From positions 12,803,398-12,867,397 of the forward strand of contig JAUJPP010000003.1 of NCBI GenBank assembly GCA_030562195.1: 64,000 nt of DNA, written 5' to 3'. The position numbers were made by a program, and so were the translations under genes. Shown in pieces: positions 36,270-46,689 of this stretch (positions within the stretch are counted from its first letter, which is position 1; every line of letters starts with the position of its first letter). A model generated the notes under the pieces. It saw only the letters and a program-made list of their open reading frames with translations, ran no database searches and was not told the origin of the DNA. This DNA is from Nipponacmea schrenckii. Lineage: Eukaryota > Mollusca > Gastropoda > Lottiidae.

Positions 36270-37250
36270 CGTTCATCTACAAGAAGATTGTATGATAGTA
36301 GATTCTCAGTTTTCAAGTCAATGTGTGCGTCTAAAATGATTTCTCCACATGCAGCATCTGTGTAGGAAAGATTGCTGAATTTCTGGTTTATATTCACGAA
36401 GTCAAGAAGTGTCATTATAATACTTTGATGGGTTACCGTTCAGCCATTGCTTCTTTTCATAAAGGCTTTAAGGATAAAAGAGAAGGCTCTGTCTCTACCT
36501 ATTCAGACTTGTCAAAGTCAATAAAAGGGATATTTAATGCCTCACCACCGATTCGTTCTCTGGTTCCAAATTGGGATTTACCATCAGTACTTTGGAGTCT
36601 TTGTGACCCGCCTTTTGAACCATTGTCAATGGCAAGTCTTAAGTTTTTGACCGGGAAAGTAGTATTTTTAGTGGCACTTGCAACTGCTTCTAGAGTGGGA
36701 GAGTTACATGCTTTATGTTTGTCTGATGCTCATTTTCGTATAGAGGGATCAGGTATAAGATTGTTGCCAAATTTGAATTTCTTGGCCATGACTCAAATAA
36801 TAGGTAAGGTCTGGGTACCAATCTTTATTCCAAATTTTGATAATTTGGCTACAGATCCCAAAGATTTATTACTTTGTCCTTGTAGGGCCTTAAAAGAGTA
36901 TGTATTTAAATCGTTCAAGAACACTTCGTTCTGATCAGTCTCGGCTCTTTATTACATATCAAAAGAGTTTACATAAGGCTGCTTCAAAGAATTCAATCTC
37001 AAGGTGGATTGTTAGTCTTATTAAATATGTTTATGAGTTATCTGGTGAAGATTTGTCAAATGTTAAAGCGCATGATACAAGGAAGTTATCTACTTCTAGG
37101 GCACTTTTCAATGGCGCCCCATTGGAAGACATTTTAAGAGCTGCACACTGGGCTAGTGAAAATACTTTCACCAGTTTCTACCTGAGGATGTGTCCAGTTC
37201 AGAAGCTTCATTTGCACGTTCTTCCATTCTACTGGCTTCTAGACAGATGA
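36270..37250 (+). pseudogene. DIRS tyrosine recombinase
   Basis: Box I is ATASRVGELHAL, with the first catalytic Arg. Box II is VKAHDTRKLSTSRALF, with H-x-x-R, followed by AAHWASENTFTSFYLR, which carries the His and the nucleophile Tyr. A frame change near 36910-36930 splits the protein. The remaining catalytic pattern R-H-R-H-Y is complete on paper. Confidence 0.8.
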
Positions 37251-37389
37251 GGATGTGAAGTGGAATATTAGAGGAGACGTATGTAAGTACTTTTCTGTAC
37301 TAGTTAGTTGTATTGTTTAAAAGGTATTAGTTCTGTGACTATAATGGCTTTCCACCTCCCTCTGCTACAAATTCTAAATTTTGCACATA

Positions 37390-37690
37390 GTTAAGGATGC
37401 AGGTAGGTACAGATATTGATATAAACTGAGGTTTTCTCTTGTAAAACCCCTGTTTATGATGTATCTGTACCTACCTGCATCAGGGCCGCCGCCTCCTCTT
37501 CAGCCTTTATATGATTACTCTGAGAGAAATCCTCAAATAAACTGATGTGCGGAAGTGGATTATAGTAAGGGAAGGTAACTAGCGGTAAAGATTTATCGGG
37601 CGTCCGATGAGTTGATCCGGGAATAGTGCACATAGTTAAGGATGCAGGTAGGTTCAGATACATCATAAACAGGGGTTTTACAAGAGAAAA
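37390..37690. repeat. DIRS terminal inverted repeats
   Basis: GATGCAGGTAGGTACAGATA near 37397 is mirrored by TATCTGTACCTACCTGCATC near 37461. A third copy in the first orientation lies near 37637 with flanking CACATAGTTAAGGATGCAGG and the sequence ATCATAAACAGGGGTTTTAC. This nested arrangement fits DIRS inverted and circle-junction repeats. Confidence 0.7.
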
Positions 37691-37790
37691 CCCTCAGTCT
37701 ATGGGATATAAATTGAATATAAATATTTAATTTTGATTTACAATTTAATTCAACATCTGTATTCCATTTTTCATATAATTTTGGATCACG

Positions 37791-38221
37791 ATGAGGCCTT
37801 ACGCCAGGATGCAAATAAATTCAACAACTTTAAACTCCAATCGATCTACTGCCTCTGGGCCGAAATCAACAAACAGGGAAGAGGGATTAATTACAGAACC
37901 ATCAGCTCTACTACAACAATCTGCTGAACCTGAAATTTTTACACAACAGTCTGTTCATCAACAGATTACTGACATCACCCCTACAAATGATCAGGGTAAT
38001 GTCTCTTTAACATCTGATTTTATTCATTTTTTTTTCACATACCGGTACTCTTCCTAATGAGTTTCCATTGTTAGGAAATAACGTATCTCATTTGATTAAA
38101 ACAAAATATTTCAACTCTCATTGTATTTCTTGTAATAAACCCTTCTACGAGAAAAGCATTCAAATTCACGTTAACTGCAGTGAGCCACGTGCTCACATTC
38201 CTGAGCGCGTAGAAATACAAT
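37791..38221 (+). other. Unrecognised short reading frames with a zinc-finger-like motif
   Basis: A Ser/Thr/Gln-rich frame from ATG at 37791 is followed, in a different frame from about 38041, by FPLLGNNVSHLIKTKYFNSH and CISCNKPFYEKSIQIHVNC. The latter has a C-x2-C-x10-H-x3-C spacing. I could not find a clean splice that joins them. It may be a degraded exon of a mobile element or a small host gene. Confidence 0.3.
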
Positions 38222-38739
38222 AACGTAACCCACCATACTGTAAGGCCTACTACGTTTTGTCGTCTGTCGTGACCTAGATACGGTTTTTGACTAGACCTAG
38301 GTCAATATTTATGGATTACAACTTATAAATTAAAATGGAAATTTTTGAATATGGAAAGTTTGCTAGGATCAATTCTCGGCATTTCGCGTCAATCCACAAC
38401 AAATTAATTCCCAAACTATGTCAATTGTCATGGTAAGCTCCACACACCCAGGTCTGTATAACCGTTCCACGTTCACAAACGGCAGAGGATATTTGGCACG
38501 GCGTGGTAAATAATTATTTGCCAGGGGTTTTCATTATTTGCCACTTGTCTTCATAAATGATGAAATAAACGATATTTTTACAAATAAGATTGAGATCATG
38601 ATTATATTAACACATTTTGGTGAATGGCGGAGACATAATTTAATCAAATTGAAGCGATTTTGACATAATCAAAATACGAAAATAAACAGCATTTTTGATC
38701 GCAAATAGTAGTCGGTATTGATTCAAACACGCATATGTA

Positions 38740-38893
38740 TGTTTGTTTTCCATGTCAGTCCCTCCGACCTGCATCACTGACAAGGGGAAACCGGGCTGAA
38801 AAATCCGAAAGTTCATCACGACCTTTGCCGGGATTGAACCCCAGACCTTCAGGTTAGTGAGCAAGCGTCTAACCCAATGAGCCACCGCGGTAA
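38740..38893 (-). mobile_element. tRNA-derived SINE
   Basis: The minus strand reads GGTGGCTCATTGGGTTAGAC (A-box) and GGTCTGGGGTTCAATCCCGG (B-box), followed by a body with CCCGGTTTCCCCTTGTCAGT and GATGCAGGTCGGAGGGAC. The box spacing fits RNA polymerase III promoters of tRNA-related SINEs. It lies directly beside the satellite. Confidence 0.75.
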
Positions 38894-41755
38894 AGAAACT
38901 ACAAACAAGTGGTAAGGGTTGTAAGGTAACTACTATACACAGACCCGTGGTAAATAAGATAAAACAAGTGGTAAGGGTTGTGAGCTAACTACTATACACA
39001 GACCCGTGGTAAATAAGATAAAACAAATGGTAAGGGTTGTAAGCTAACTACTATATACAGACCCGTGGTAAATAAGATAAAACAAGTGGTAGTGGTTGTA
39101 AGCTAACTGCTATACACAAACTCGTGGTAAAGAAACTAAAACAAGTGGTAGGGGTTGTAAGCTAACGAATATACACAGACCCGTGGTAAATAAGATGAAA
39201 CAAGTGGTAAGGGTTGCGAGCTAACTACTATACACAGACCCGTGGTAAATAAGATAAAACAAATGGTAAGGGTTGTAAGCTAACTACTATACACAGACTA
39301 GTGGTAAATAAACTAAAACAAGTGGTAGGGGTTGTAAGCTAACTTCTATACACAGACCCGTGGTAAATAAGATAAAACAAGTGGTAGGGGTTAAGAGCTA
39401 ACTACTATACACTGACTAGTAGTAAATAAACTAAAACAAGTGGTAAGGGTTGTAAGCTAACTTCTATACACAGACCGTGGTAAATAAACAAACAAGTGGT
39501 AGGGGTTAGAGCTAACTCTATCACAGACCCGTGGTAAATAAGATAAAACAATGGTAAGGGTTGTAAGCTAACTACTATACACAGACTAGTGGTAAATAAA
39601 TAAAACAAGTGGAAAGGGGTTGTAAGCTAACTTCTATACACAGACCGTGGTAAATAAGATGAAACAAGTGGTAGGGGTTTAGAGCTAACTACTATATACA
39701 GATGGTAAATAAATAAAAAAAAGTGGTAGGGGTTGTAAGCTAACTACTATACACAGACCCGTGGTAAATAAGATAAAACAAGTGGTAGGGGTTAAAGCTA
39801 ACTACTATACACAGACTCGTGGTAAATAAACTAAAACAAGTGGTAGGGGTTGTAAGCTAACTTCTATACACAGACCCGTGGTAAATAAGATGAAACAAGT
39901 GGAAAGGGGTTAAAGCTAACTACTATACACAGATCCGTGGTAAATAAGATAAAACAAGTGGTAGGGTTTTAAAGGGCTAACTACTATACACTGACTAGTG
40001 GTAAATAAACTAAAACAAGTGGTAGGGGTTGTAAGCTAACTTCTATACACAGACCCGTGGTAAATAAGATAAAACAAGTGGTAGGGGTTAAGAGCTAACT
40101 ACTATACACAGATCCGTGGTAAATAAAATAAAACAAGTGGTAGGGGTTGTAAGCTAACTTCTATACACAGACCCGTGGTAAATAAGATAAAACAAGTGGT
40201 AGGGGTTTAAAAGCTAACTACTATACACAGATCCGTGGTAAATAAAATAAAACAAGTGGTAGGGGTTAAGAGCTAACTACTATACACTGACTAGTGGTAA
40301 ATAAACTAAAACAAGTGGTAGGGGTTGTAAGCTAACTTCTATACACAGACTCGTGGTAAATAAGATAAAACAAGTGGTAGGGGTTAAGAGCTAACTACTA
40401 TACACAGATCCGTGGTAAATAAAATAAAACAAGTGGTAGGGGTTAAGAGCTAACTACTATACACAGACTAGTGGTAAATAAACTAAAACAAGTGGTAGGG
40501 GTTGTAAGCTAACTTCTATACACAGACCCGTGGTAAATAAGATAAAACAAGTGGTAGGGATTGTAAGCTAACTTCTATACACAGACCCGTGGTAAATAAA
40601 ATAAAACAAGTGGTAGGGGTTGTAAGCTAACTTCTATACACTGACCCGTGGTAAATAAATAAAACAAGTGGTAGGGGTTGTAAGCTAACTTCTATACACA
40701 GATCCGTGGTAAAAAAAGATAAAACAAGTGGTAGGGGTTGTAAGCTAACTTCTATATACAGACCCGTGGTAAATAAAATAAAACAAGTGGTAGGGGTTGT
40801 AAGCTAACTTCTATACACAGACCCGTGGTAAATAAGATAAAACAAGTGGTAGGGGTTAAAAGCTAACTACTATACACAGATCCGTGGTAAATAAAATAAA
40901 ACAAGTGGTAGGGGTTAAGAGCTAACTACTATACACAGACTAGTGCTAAATAAACTAAAACAAGTGATAGGGGTTGTAAGCTAACTTCTATACACAGACC
41001 CGTGGTAAATAAGATAAAACAAGTGGTAGGGATTGTAAGCTAACTTCTATACACAGACCCGTGGTAAATAAAATAAAACAAGTGGTAGGGATTGTAAGCT
41101 AACTACTATACACAGACCCGTGGTAAATAAGATAAAACAAGTGGTAGGGGTTGTAAGCTAACTTCTATATACAGACCCGTGGTAAATAAGATAAAACAAG
41201 TGGTAGGGGTTAAGAGCTAACTACTATACACAAACTAGTGGTAAATAAACTAAAACAAGTGGTAGGGATTGTAAGCTAACTACTATACACAGACCCGTGG
41301 TAAATAAGATAAAACAAGTGGTAGGGGTTGTAAGCTAACTACTATACACAGACCCGTGGTAAATAAGATAAAACAAGTGGTAGGGATTGTAAGCTAACTA
41401 CTATATACAGACCCGTGGTAAATAAGATAAAACAAGTGGTAGGGGTTAAGAGCTAACTACTATACACAGACCCGTGGTAAATAAGATAAAACAATTGGTA
41501 GGGATTGTGAGCTAACTACTATACACAGACCCGTGGTAAATAAGATAAAACAAATGGTAAGGGTTGTGAGCTAACTACTATATACAGACCCGTGGTAAAT
41601 AAAATAAAACAAGTGGTAGGGGTTGTAAGCTAACTTCTATACACGGACCCGTGGTAAATAAGATGAAACAAGTGGTAGGGGTTGTGAGCTAACTACTATA
41701 CACGGACCCGTGGTAAATAAGATAAAACAAGTGGTGTTGTAAGCTAACTACTAAG
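38890..41755. repeat. 59-bp satellite array, about 48 copies
   Basis: The unit contains CGTGGTAAATAAGATAAAAC, AAGTGGTAGGGGTTGTAAGC and TAACTACTATACACAGACC. Units alternate in part between TAAGATAAAAC and TAAACTAAAAC and between GTTGTAAGC and GTTAAGAGC, hinting at a two-unit higher-order repeat. Two inverted units at 57095-57225 show that the satellite belongs to the Maverick end. Confidence 0.97.
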
Positions 41756-41923
41756 TAGTATATGAAATACCGGCCCACCCTTTTCAATAACCAAAAAATG
41801 TCTTTAATAAACATTCACTCCCCTACAACATATTTCGGATCAGGAGACATTCAAAAATCTCTAACTAAACTTCCCGGTTTCCCATGGGCTAAATATAAAG
41901 GTGAGAAACATCTTCCAGTCATA
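38890..41923 (+). repeat. Maverick left inverted repeat
   Basis: The inner ~175 bp (41750-41923, with TTTAATAAACATTCACTCCC and GGTTTCCCATGGGCTAAATA) is inverted at the right end. The outer part is the 59-bp satellite. The repeat reaches into the start of the PLA2-like gene, so both ends carry the first codons of that gene. Confidence 0.8.
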
Positions 41924-42170
41924 ATTACACTGGACCGAAACCGAATCCGAAACCAGGTGAAGAACCTGTTAATAGAGTAGATGCTGCTGTCCTCTAACAC
42001 GATAAACTATACAGAAATGAAGACTTACAATTTCGACATGAAGCAGACTAAATGACTAAAGAATTAGAATCTATTCCAAATCCCACTTTTAGAGAAAAGG
42101 TTGAAAGAGCATTAATCATAAAATTATTAAAATCAAAAATGAAATTAGGTATGGGAATAGCAGATGAAAT
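41798..42170 (+). pseudogene. Phospholipase-A2-like region of the Maverick, broken
   Basis: ATG at 41798 starts MSLINIHSPTTYFGSGDIQK and reaches GEKHLP at 41917, where a small deletion shifts the frame away from the calcium-loop-like part. In other frames one can see PVNRVDAA, then HDKLYRNED and a RHEAD block, in the order of the HD-Y catalytic helix of parvovirus-type PLA2 domains; a stop lies between. The region runs into the integrase frame, which keeps ESIPNPTFREKVERALIIKL. The PLA2 assignment is inference from motif order. A PLA2-like activity would serve membrane breach in virion entry. Confidence 0.5.
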
Positions 42171-42927
42171 TCATAAAGAATTCAGAAAAACTAAAAACTT
42201 TTTAAAAGTTAAAGTATTCGCCAAAGATGATATATGGTCTGCTGATTTAATTAACATGCCCCCAGAAAGAGGTTATAAATATTGCTTAACAGTTATAGAT
42301 TTATATACAAGATACATTCTGGTTATTCCTCTAAAAAACAAAACAGGTCTAACTGTTAAAAAAGCATTTGAAACAATAATGAAACATAGAAAACCCAAAA
42401 AGTTATGGGTTGATCAAGGAACAGAATTTTATAATGAAAATATGAAATCTTTAGGGTTTGAAATTTACAGTACATATAATGAAGGTAAAGCTGTAGTAAT
42501 TGAGAGATTTAACAGAACTCTAAAAAACAAATTATTCAAAAAGTTCACAGAATTGAATTCTCAAAAATGGCTAAAAATATTACCTATTGTTGTCGATGAA
42601 AATAATAATAAAATTCATTCATCTATAAAAGTTACTCATACAGAAGCTTCAAATAATCCAGATATTATAAAATCAATTAACACACAAAACAATTTTGAAA
42701 ATGAGAATTTAAATATTAAACGCAAATTAAAAGTTGGAGATAGAGTTCGTATTTATAAATATAAAAGTAAATTTGAAAAAGGTTATGTTGGATATTGGAC
42801 AAATGAAATCTTTATTATTGATAAAGTTAATAAAACTTCACCACCAACTTACAGTTTAGTAGATTTACACGGTGAAGAAATCTTGGGTAGATTTTATCAA
42901 AACGAACTTCAAAAAACTGATTTTTAA
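42052..42927 (+). CDS. Maverick integrase (retroviral-type DDE), open
   Basis: A 291-codon frame. The catalytic core shows SADLINMPPERGYKYCLTVI (first Asp), KLWVDQGTEFYNENMK (second Asp) and GKAVVIERFNRTLKNKLFKK (Glu). The gap between the second Asp and the Glu is 29 residues, shorter than the 33-35 usual in the family, with the missing residues in the helix after FYNENM. The C-terminal part (KLKVGDRVRIYKYKSKFEKG and WTNEIFIIDKV) resembles the small DNA-binding barrel or chromo-like end of these integrases. The N-terminus continues from the PLA2-like region. It inserts the element into host DNA. Its open frame contrasts with the decayed neighbours. Confidence 0.9.
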   Translation: MTKELESIPNPTFREKVERALIIKLLKSKMKLGMGIADEIHKEFRKTKNFLKVKVFAKDDIWSADLINMPPERGYKYCLTVIDLYTRYILVIPLKNKTGLTVKKAFETIMKHRKPKKLWVDQGTEFYNENMKSLGFEIYSTYNEGKAVVIERFNRTLKNKLFKKFTELNSQKWLKILPIVVDENNNKIHSSIKVTHTEASNNPDIIKSINTQNNFENENLNIKRKLKVGDRVRIYKYKSKFEKGYVGYWTNEIFIIDKVNKTSPPTYSLVDLHGEEILGRFYQNELQKTDF

Positions 42928-42931
42928 AAAT

Positions 42932-43347
42932 ATGATTACTTTTGAAGAATTCTTACAAAAATACGTTACTGATACTACCACAAATTTTCAATTAATCAGA
43001 TGGGCAGAAGAATTAAACATAAAACCTTTTTACTATTGCATGCGTGATGAAATATCATCTCTTAAAAATAAACAAAGTTCTATGCAATAACTAATATCCA
43101 TACTTCAGATAAAACTTCAGGCGTTCATCATTCTGCTTTGTTCAAAGGGAATTCAATGTATTTTTTTGATTCATATGGATTAGATCCAACTAAAGAAATT
43201 GTTGATTTGAATTATGGTCCAATAACATGTTCTACTTTTCAAATTCAAAAACCAGGAGATAAATTTTGTGGTCAAGTTTCTCTTTGGGTTTTATATCAAT
43301 TAAGTTTAGGTTAACCTTTTGAACAAATAGTATTAAATCTAGTTTAA
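42932..43347 (+). pseudogene. Adenain-type cysteine protease, broken
   Basis: It starts MITFEEFLQKYVTDTTTNFQ four bases after the integrase stop. A frameshift near 43075 and a stop at 43312 break it. The catalytic blocks are visible: SGVHHSALFKGNSMYFFDSY (His and acidic residue) and KFCGQVSLWVLYQL (Gln-Cys region with the nucleophile). This is the maturation protease of Mavericks, related to adenovirus protease (C5). Confidence 0.8.
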
Positions 43348-43351
43348 AAAA

Positions 43352-45590
43352 ATGGCAAATAAATTTGGTTTAGGAAATTTAAAGAATGATGCTCCTACAT
43401 TAACGATTAATAAATTCAAACCATATTTTGTAGATCAAACTGGAGACACACTTCAAGGTGATATAGATATGAATAATTTCAAAATAACTAATTTAAGATT
43501 TCCTCAACAGAAAAAGGTGCAATAAATAAAGCTTATTTAACTCAAACAACTAAAAGTTTACATCAAAAAATAACTGTATTAGATAAAGATAGTAAAAACC
43601 AATTAGAAAATCATCAAAAACTTTTAGATTCACATCATAAAAAACTAGAAAGTTATCAACAACAATTAGCTAATATAGTCGATAAAACTCAGTTGGACAG
43701 AATAAATTTATTAATATCACAACTAGACGAACAAATTACAAAACAAAAATCAGATATTAAACAACTGATAGGTAACATTAAGGAAAGATTGAAACAAGAA
43801 TTAGCTAATCTTGAAACGAAACTCAATGATGATAATGAACTAACAGAAATTAAAACCTATATTCAACAACAATTAGTTAATGTGGTTGATAAATCTCAGT
43901 TACAAAATTTAAATTTATTAATATCTCAACTAGACGATAAAATTACAAAGCAAAAATCAAATGTTAAAGATCTAATTAGTAACATTAAACCAGGTATAAG
44001 CAAAGAAAAATTAAAACAAGAGTTAACTAATCTAGAGACGAAACTAAATGATAACAATGAACTAACAGAAATTAAAACCTATATCGAACAGCAATTGGCT
44101 AATGTAGTAGACAAAGCGGAGTTAGAGAGATTAAAATCATCCATATCTCAATTAGATGATAGAATTACAAAACAGAAATTAGAACTGGAAACTCATCAAA
44201 AACTTTTAGATAGAGTAGTTTTTCTAAAATTAGATAAAAAACTTGATGTTGATGATGTTCAAAATGAAAGAGAGTTGGCAGAACCAAATAAAAGGATTCA
44301 ATGAAATTTTAATGAAATTGGAAAACAGATTCTAAATTACGTAAAAAAATTGATTCAAATGATGAACAAAATGAAACTAAGTTTTTATAATTAGAAAATA
44401 GAATTAACTCAAATGAGAATCAAAATGATAATGAGGTTGTGAAAATTAAATAAGAAAATCCAATCAAATGTTAAAGATCTAATAACTAACATTAAACCAG
44501 GTATAAGCGAAGAAAAATTTAAACAAGAATTATCTAATCTAGAGACAAAACTTAATGATGACAGTAAACTAACAGAAATTAAAACTTATGTTCAACAACA
44601 ATTAGTTAATGTGGTTGATAAAACTCGGTTACAGAATTTAATTTCATTAATATCCAAATTAGATGATAGAATTACAAAAGAGAAAATAGATTTGAAACAA
44701 CTATTAGATAATATTAAACCAGGTATAAGCGAAGAAAGACTGAAACAAGAATTATCTAAATTAGAAATTAATGATAACAACGAGCTAGCAGAAATTAAAA
44801 CCTATATTAAACAACAATTAGTTAGTGTAGCCGATAAATCTCAGTTACAAAATTTAAATTTATTAATATCTCAACTAGAAACTAAACTAAATGATAACAA
44901 TGAACTAACAGAAATTAAAACTTATTTCGAACAGCAGAGAACAGAGAGATTAAGATCATTAATATTTCAATTAGATCGAAAAATTGAGTCAAGTGCAAAA
45001 ATGTTTCAAGAAATTAATAAAAAAATACTACCGATAGAACCTTATTGTTTTAGTTTACCTTTCAATGATGGATTTGTTGCAAAATATATAAGAAGTTTAA
45101 TTGAGCCATCTAAATTTAAAGCTGTTTTTGAGAAAGTGGAAGATTTGCACTTAAGGGTGCACCAACTAATAGTAAAGTGGTTATTACTATATTATTTCCT
45201 TTTAAATTGAAAATAAAATCAGTAATTAAAAATGATGATATAAAATATATACCAAATCTAAATTATATAGCAGAAATTTTCACAATAACAAAGGGGTGGA
45301 AAAACAGAAATGATTACTAGGTTTCCCATAAAAATAGAAAACTTATCGAAATCAAACTTGATACAGATTATGTCGATGGATTTGAATATAGAATAGTCCC
45401 AGGTGAATATAATGCACTTGACATTACCGAGTATAAATTAAATTTCCTGGATTTGATATTAATGACAAATGAAAAAATTGTAAATTTGATAAATAATAAG
45501 GAATTACAAAACGATGGAAGAAAAAAATATACATTTTTGAAATGGAAAGAATTTGAACACATAAGATGTTATTTTAATTTTTACTTCATT
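43352..45590 (+). pseudogene. Coiled-coil fibre-like protein with internal repeats, broken
   Basis: It starts MANKFGLGNLKNDAP. The N-terminal block GDIDMNNFKITNLRFPQ followed by GAINKAYLT resembles the attachment motif common in tail fibres (GG-ID-M-N-KITN-L-P ... A--K-YV). The shaft consists of about five to six coiled-coil repeats of 69-74 residues (nucleotide period 207-222), each with LLISQLDDKITKQK, KLKQEL, NNELTEIKTYI and QQLVNVVDK. Stops occur near 43523, at 44304 and to 44460, and a shift near 45145. A beta-rich head follows in shifting frames. It is likely a virion surface fibre. Confidence 0.65.
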
Positions 45591-45859
45591 TGATATTCAT
45601 AAATCTCAAGTAAATAAAACATTTGTAACACCTCCTGCACTTGTGATAGAAAATACTGAAATTGTAGATTACTTTGTACGTTTTAAAATAGAAAGTATAA
45701 CAGAATTGCCACGGTCAGATCATTTTCCTAAAAATCTTAATTATATACCTCAATTAGAGATATCAATTATTATAGAATATCTTATATTATTATAGAAACA
45801 AAGACAATCAAATATATTGGTCTACGAAAAACATTGGTTTATCACAATAAAGTTAATTT

Positions 45860-46240
45860 AATTCTTAAAAAATTAATTCCGAAGAATTGAACACACAGAA
45901 TTTACAAGATGTTATGATGCGTAAACAAAAAGAGTTAGAAGGAGAATTCAATCATTACAAAAAAGTAACAAAATGTTGGAGTAAGATAGACACTTCTTTT
46001 AAAACTGTTATCAGCTTGTCTTATAGCAACAGCAACTACTGTAACAGCAAGTATTTCTCTTGCAATATTTATTCCAACTATCTTAGGACCTCTTACAGCT
46101 ATTCAAACATCTTCATGTGGTTTAATTACTTTTGGGTTTACCTCTAAAAAGAAATTATATTACAAAACCATATCAAATTTGATAAGAACATATTTAGATA
46201 AATTATTCATTTTTTCGAAAGAAGCAAATCTGATAAAATA
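45860..46240 (+). pseudogene. Maverick protein with hydrophobic hairpin, broken
   Basis: MRKQKELEGEFNHYKKVTKC begins the readable part. After a shift near 46005 the frame gives a strongly hydrophobic stretch (IATATTVTASISLAIFIPTI then LGPLTAIQ) and then TSKKKLYYKTISNLIRTYLD. It looks like a two-helix membrane protein found beside the polymerase in some Mavericks; I cannot name it. The stretch 46360-46800 is decayed coding sequence with many stops. Confidence 0.4.
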
Positions 46241-46689
46241 ATTACCATAGAAGAACTCGAAGAATTTAATGAAATATTCGAGGAATTGTTAACAAAAATT
46301 GAATCCTTAAAAATAGAACATAAAAAATTGAAAAAGAAACATAACTAAATTAATTAAAAAAAATAACCTAATGCTGTAAAACCGAAGAAAAAAATTGACT
46401 ATGAATTATTTGAAAATGTGGTTTCTGATATAATTAAAGAGTTTAATACTTTTAATGGACAAATTGAAATCGATGAGAAAATTTTTGAAGATGGTGAATT
46501 CAAACAAAATATGAATGAATTTATCTTTCTTTAATGTTCAAATGATTACTAGAGTTGTCAATAATATGAGTGAAAATTCAGATAATTCAGATTGGTATTT
46601 TACTGGTCATATAATATATCGTAAAGATGATTTCAAACCAATCAAAAGATCAAATATAGGAAAAGGAACTGTTATTTACAATCAATGAA

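Larger units (their letters stand above)
33540..37700 (+). mobile_element. Degenerate DIRS-type tyrosine-recombinase retrotransposon
   Basis: In order: a Gag-like zinc motif, an RNase H region of DIRS type, a tyrosine recombinase and complex terminal repeats. All frames are broken. The bulk of the reverse transcriptase is missing and a MULE fragment sits in its place. The combination of RNase H with tyrosine recombinase and non-LTR, inverted or circular-junction repeats is characteristic of the DIRS order. Confidence 0.8.

Noticed and set aside
38640..38885. 81-codon minus-strand frame starting MAHWVRRLLTNLK
   Set aside because: It is a translation of the tRNA-derived SINE; the A- and B-boxes explain the sequence.
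38890..41755. Regularly spaced array that could be mistaken for CRISPR
   Set aside because: Units are contiguous 59-bp repeats without unique spacers and lie in eukaryotic DNA at a transposon end.
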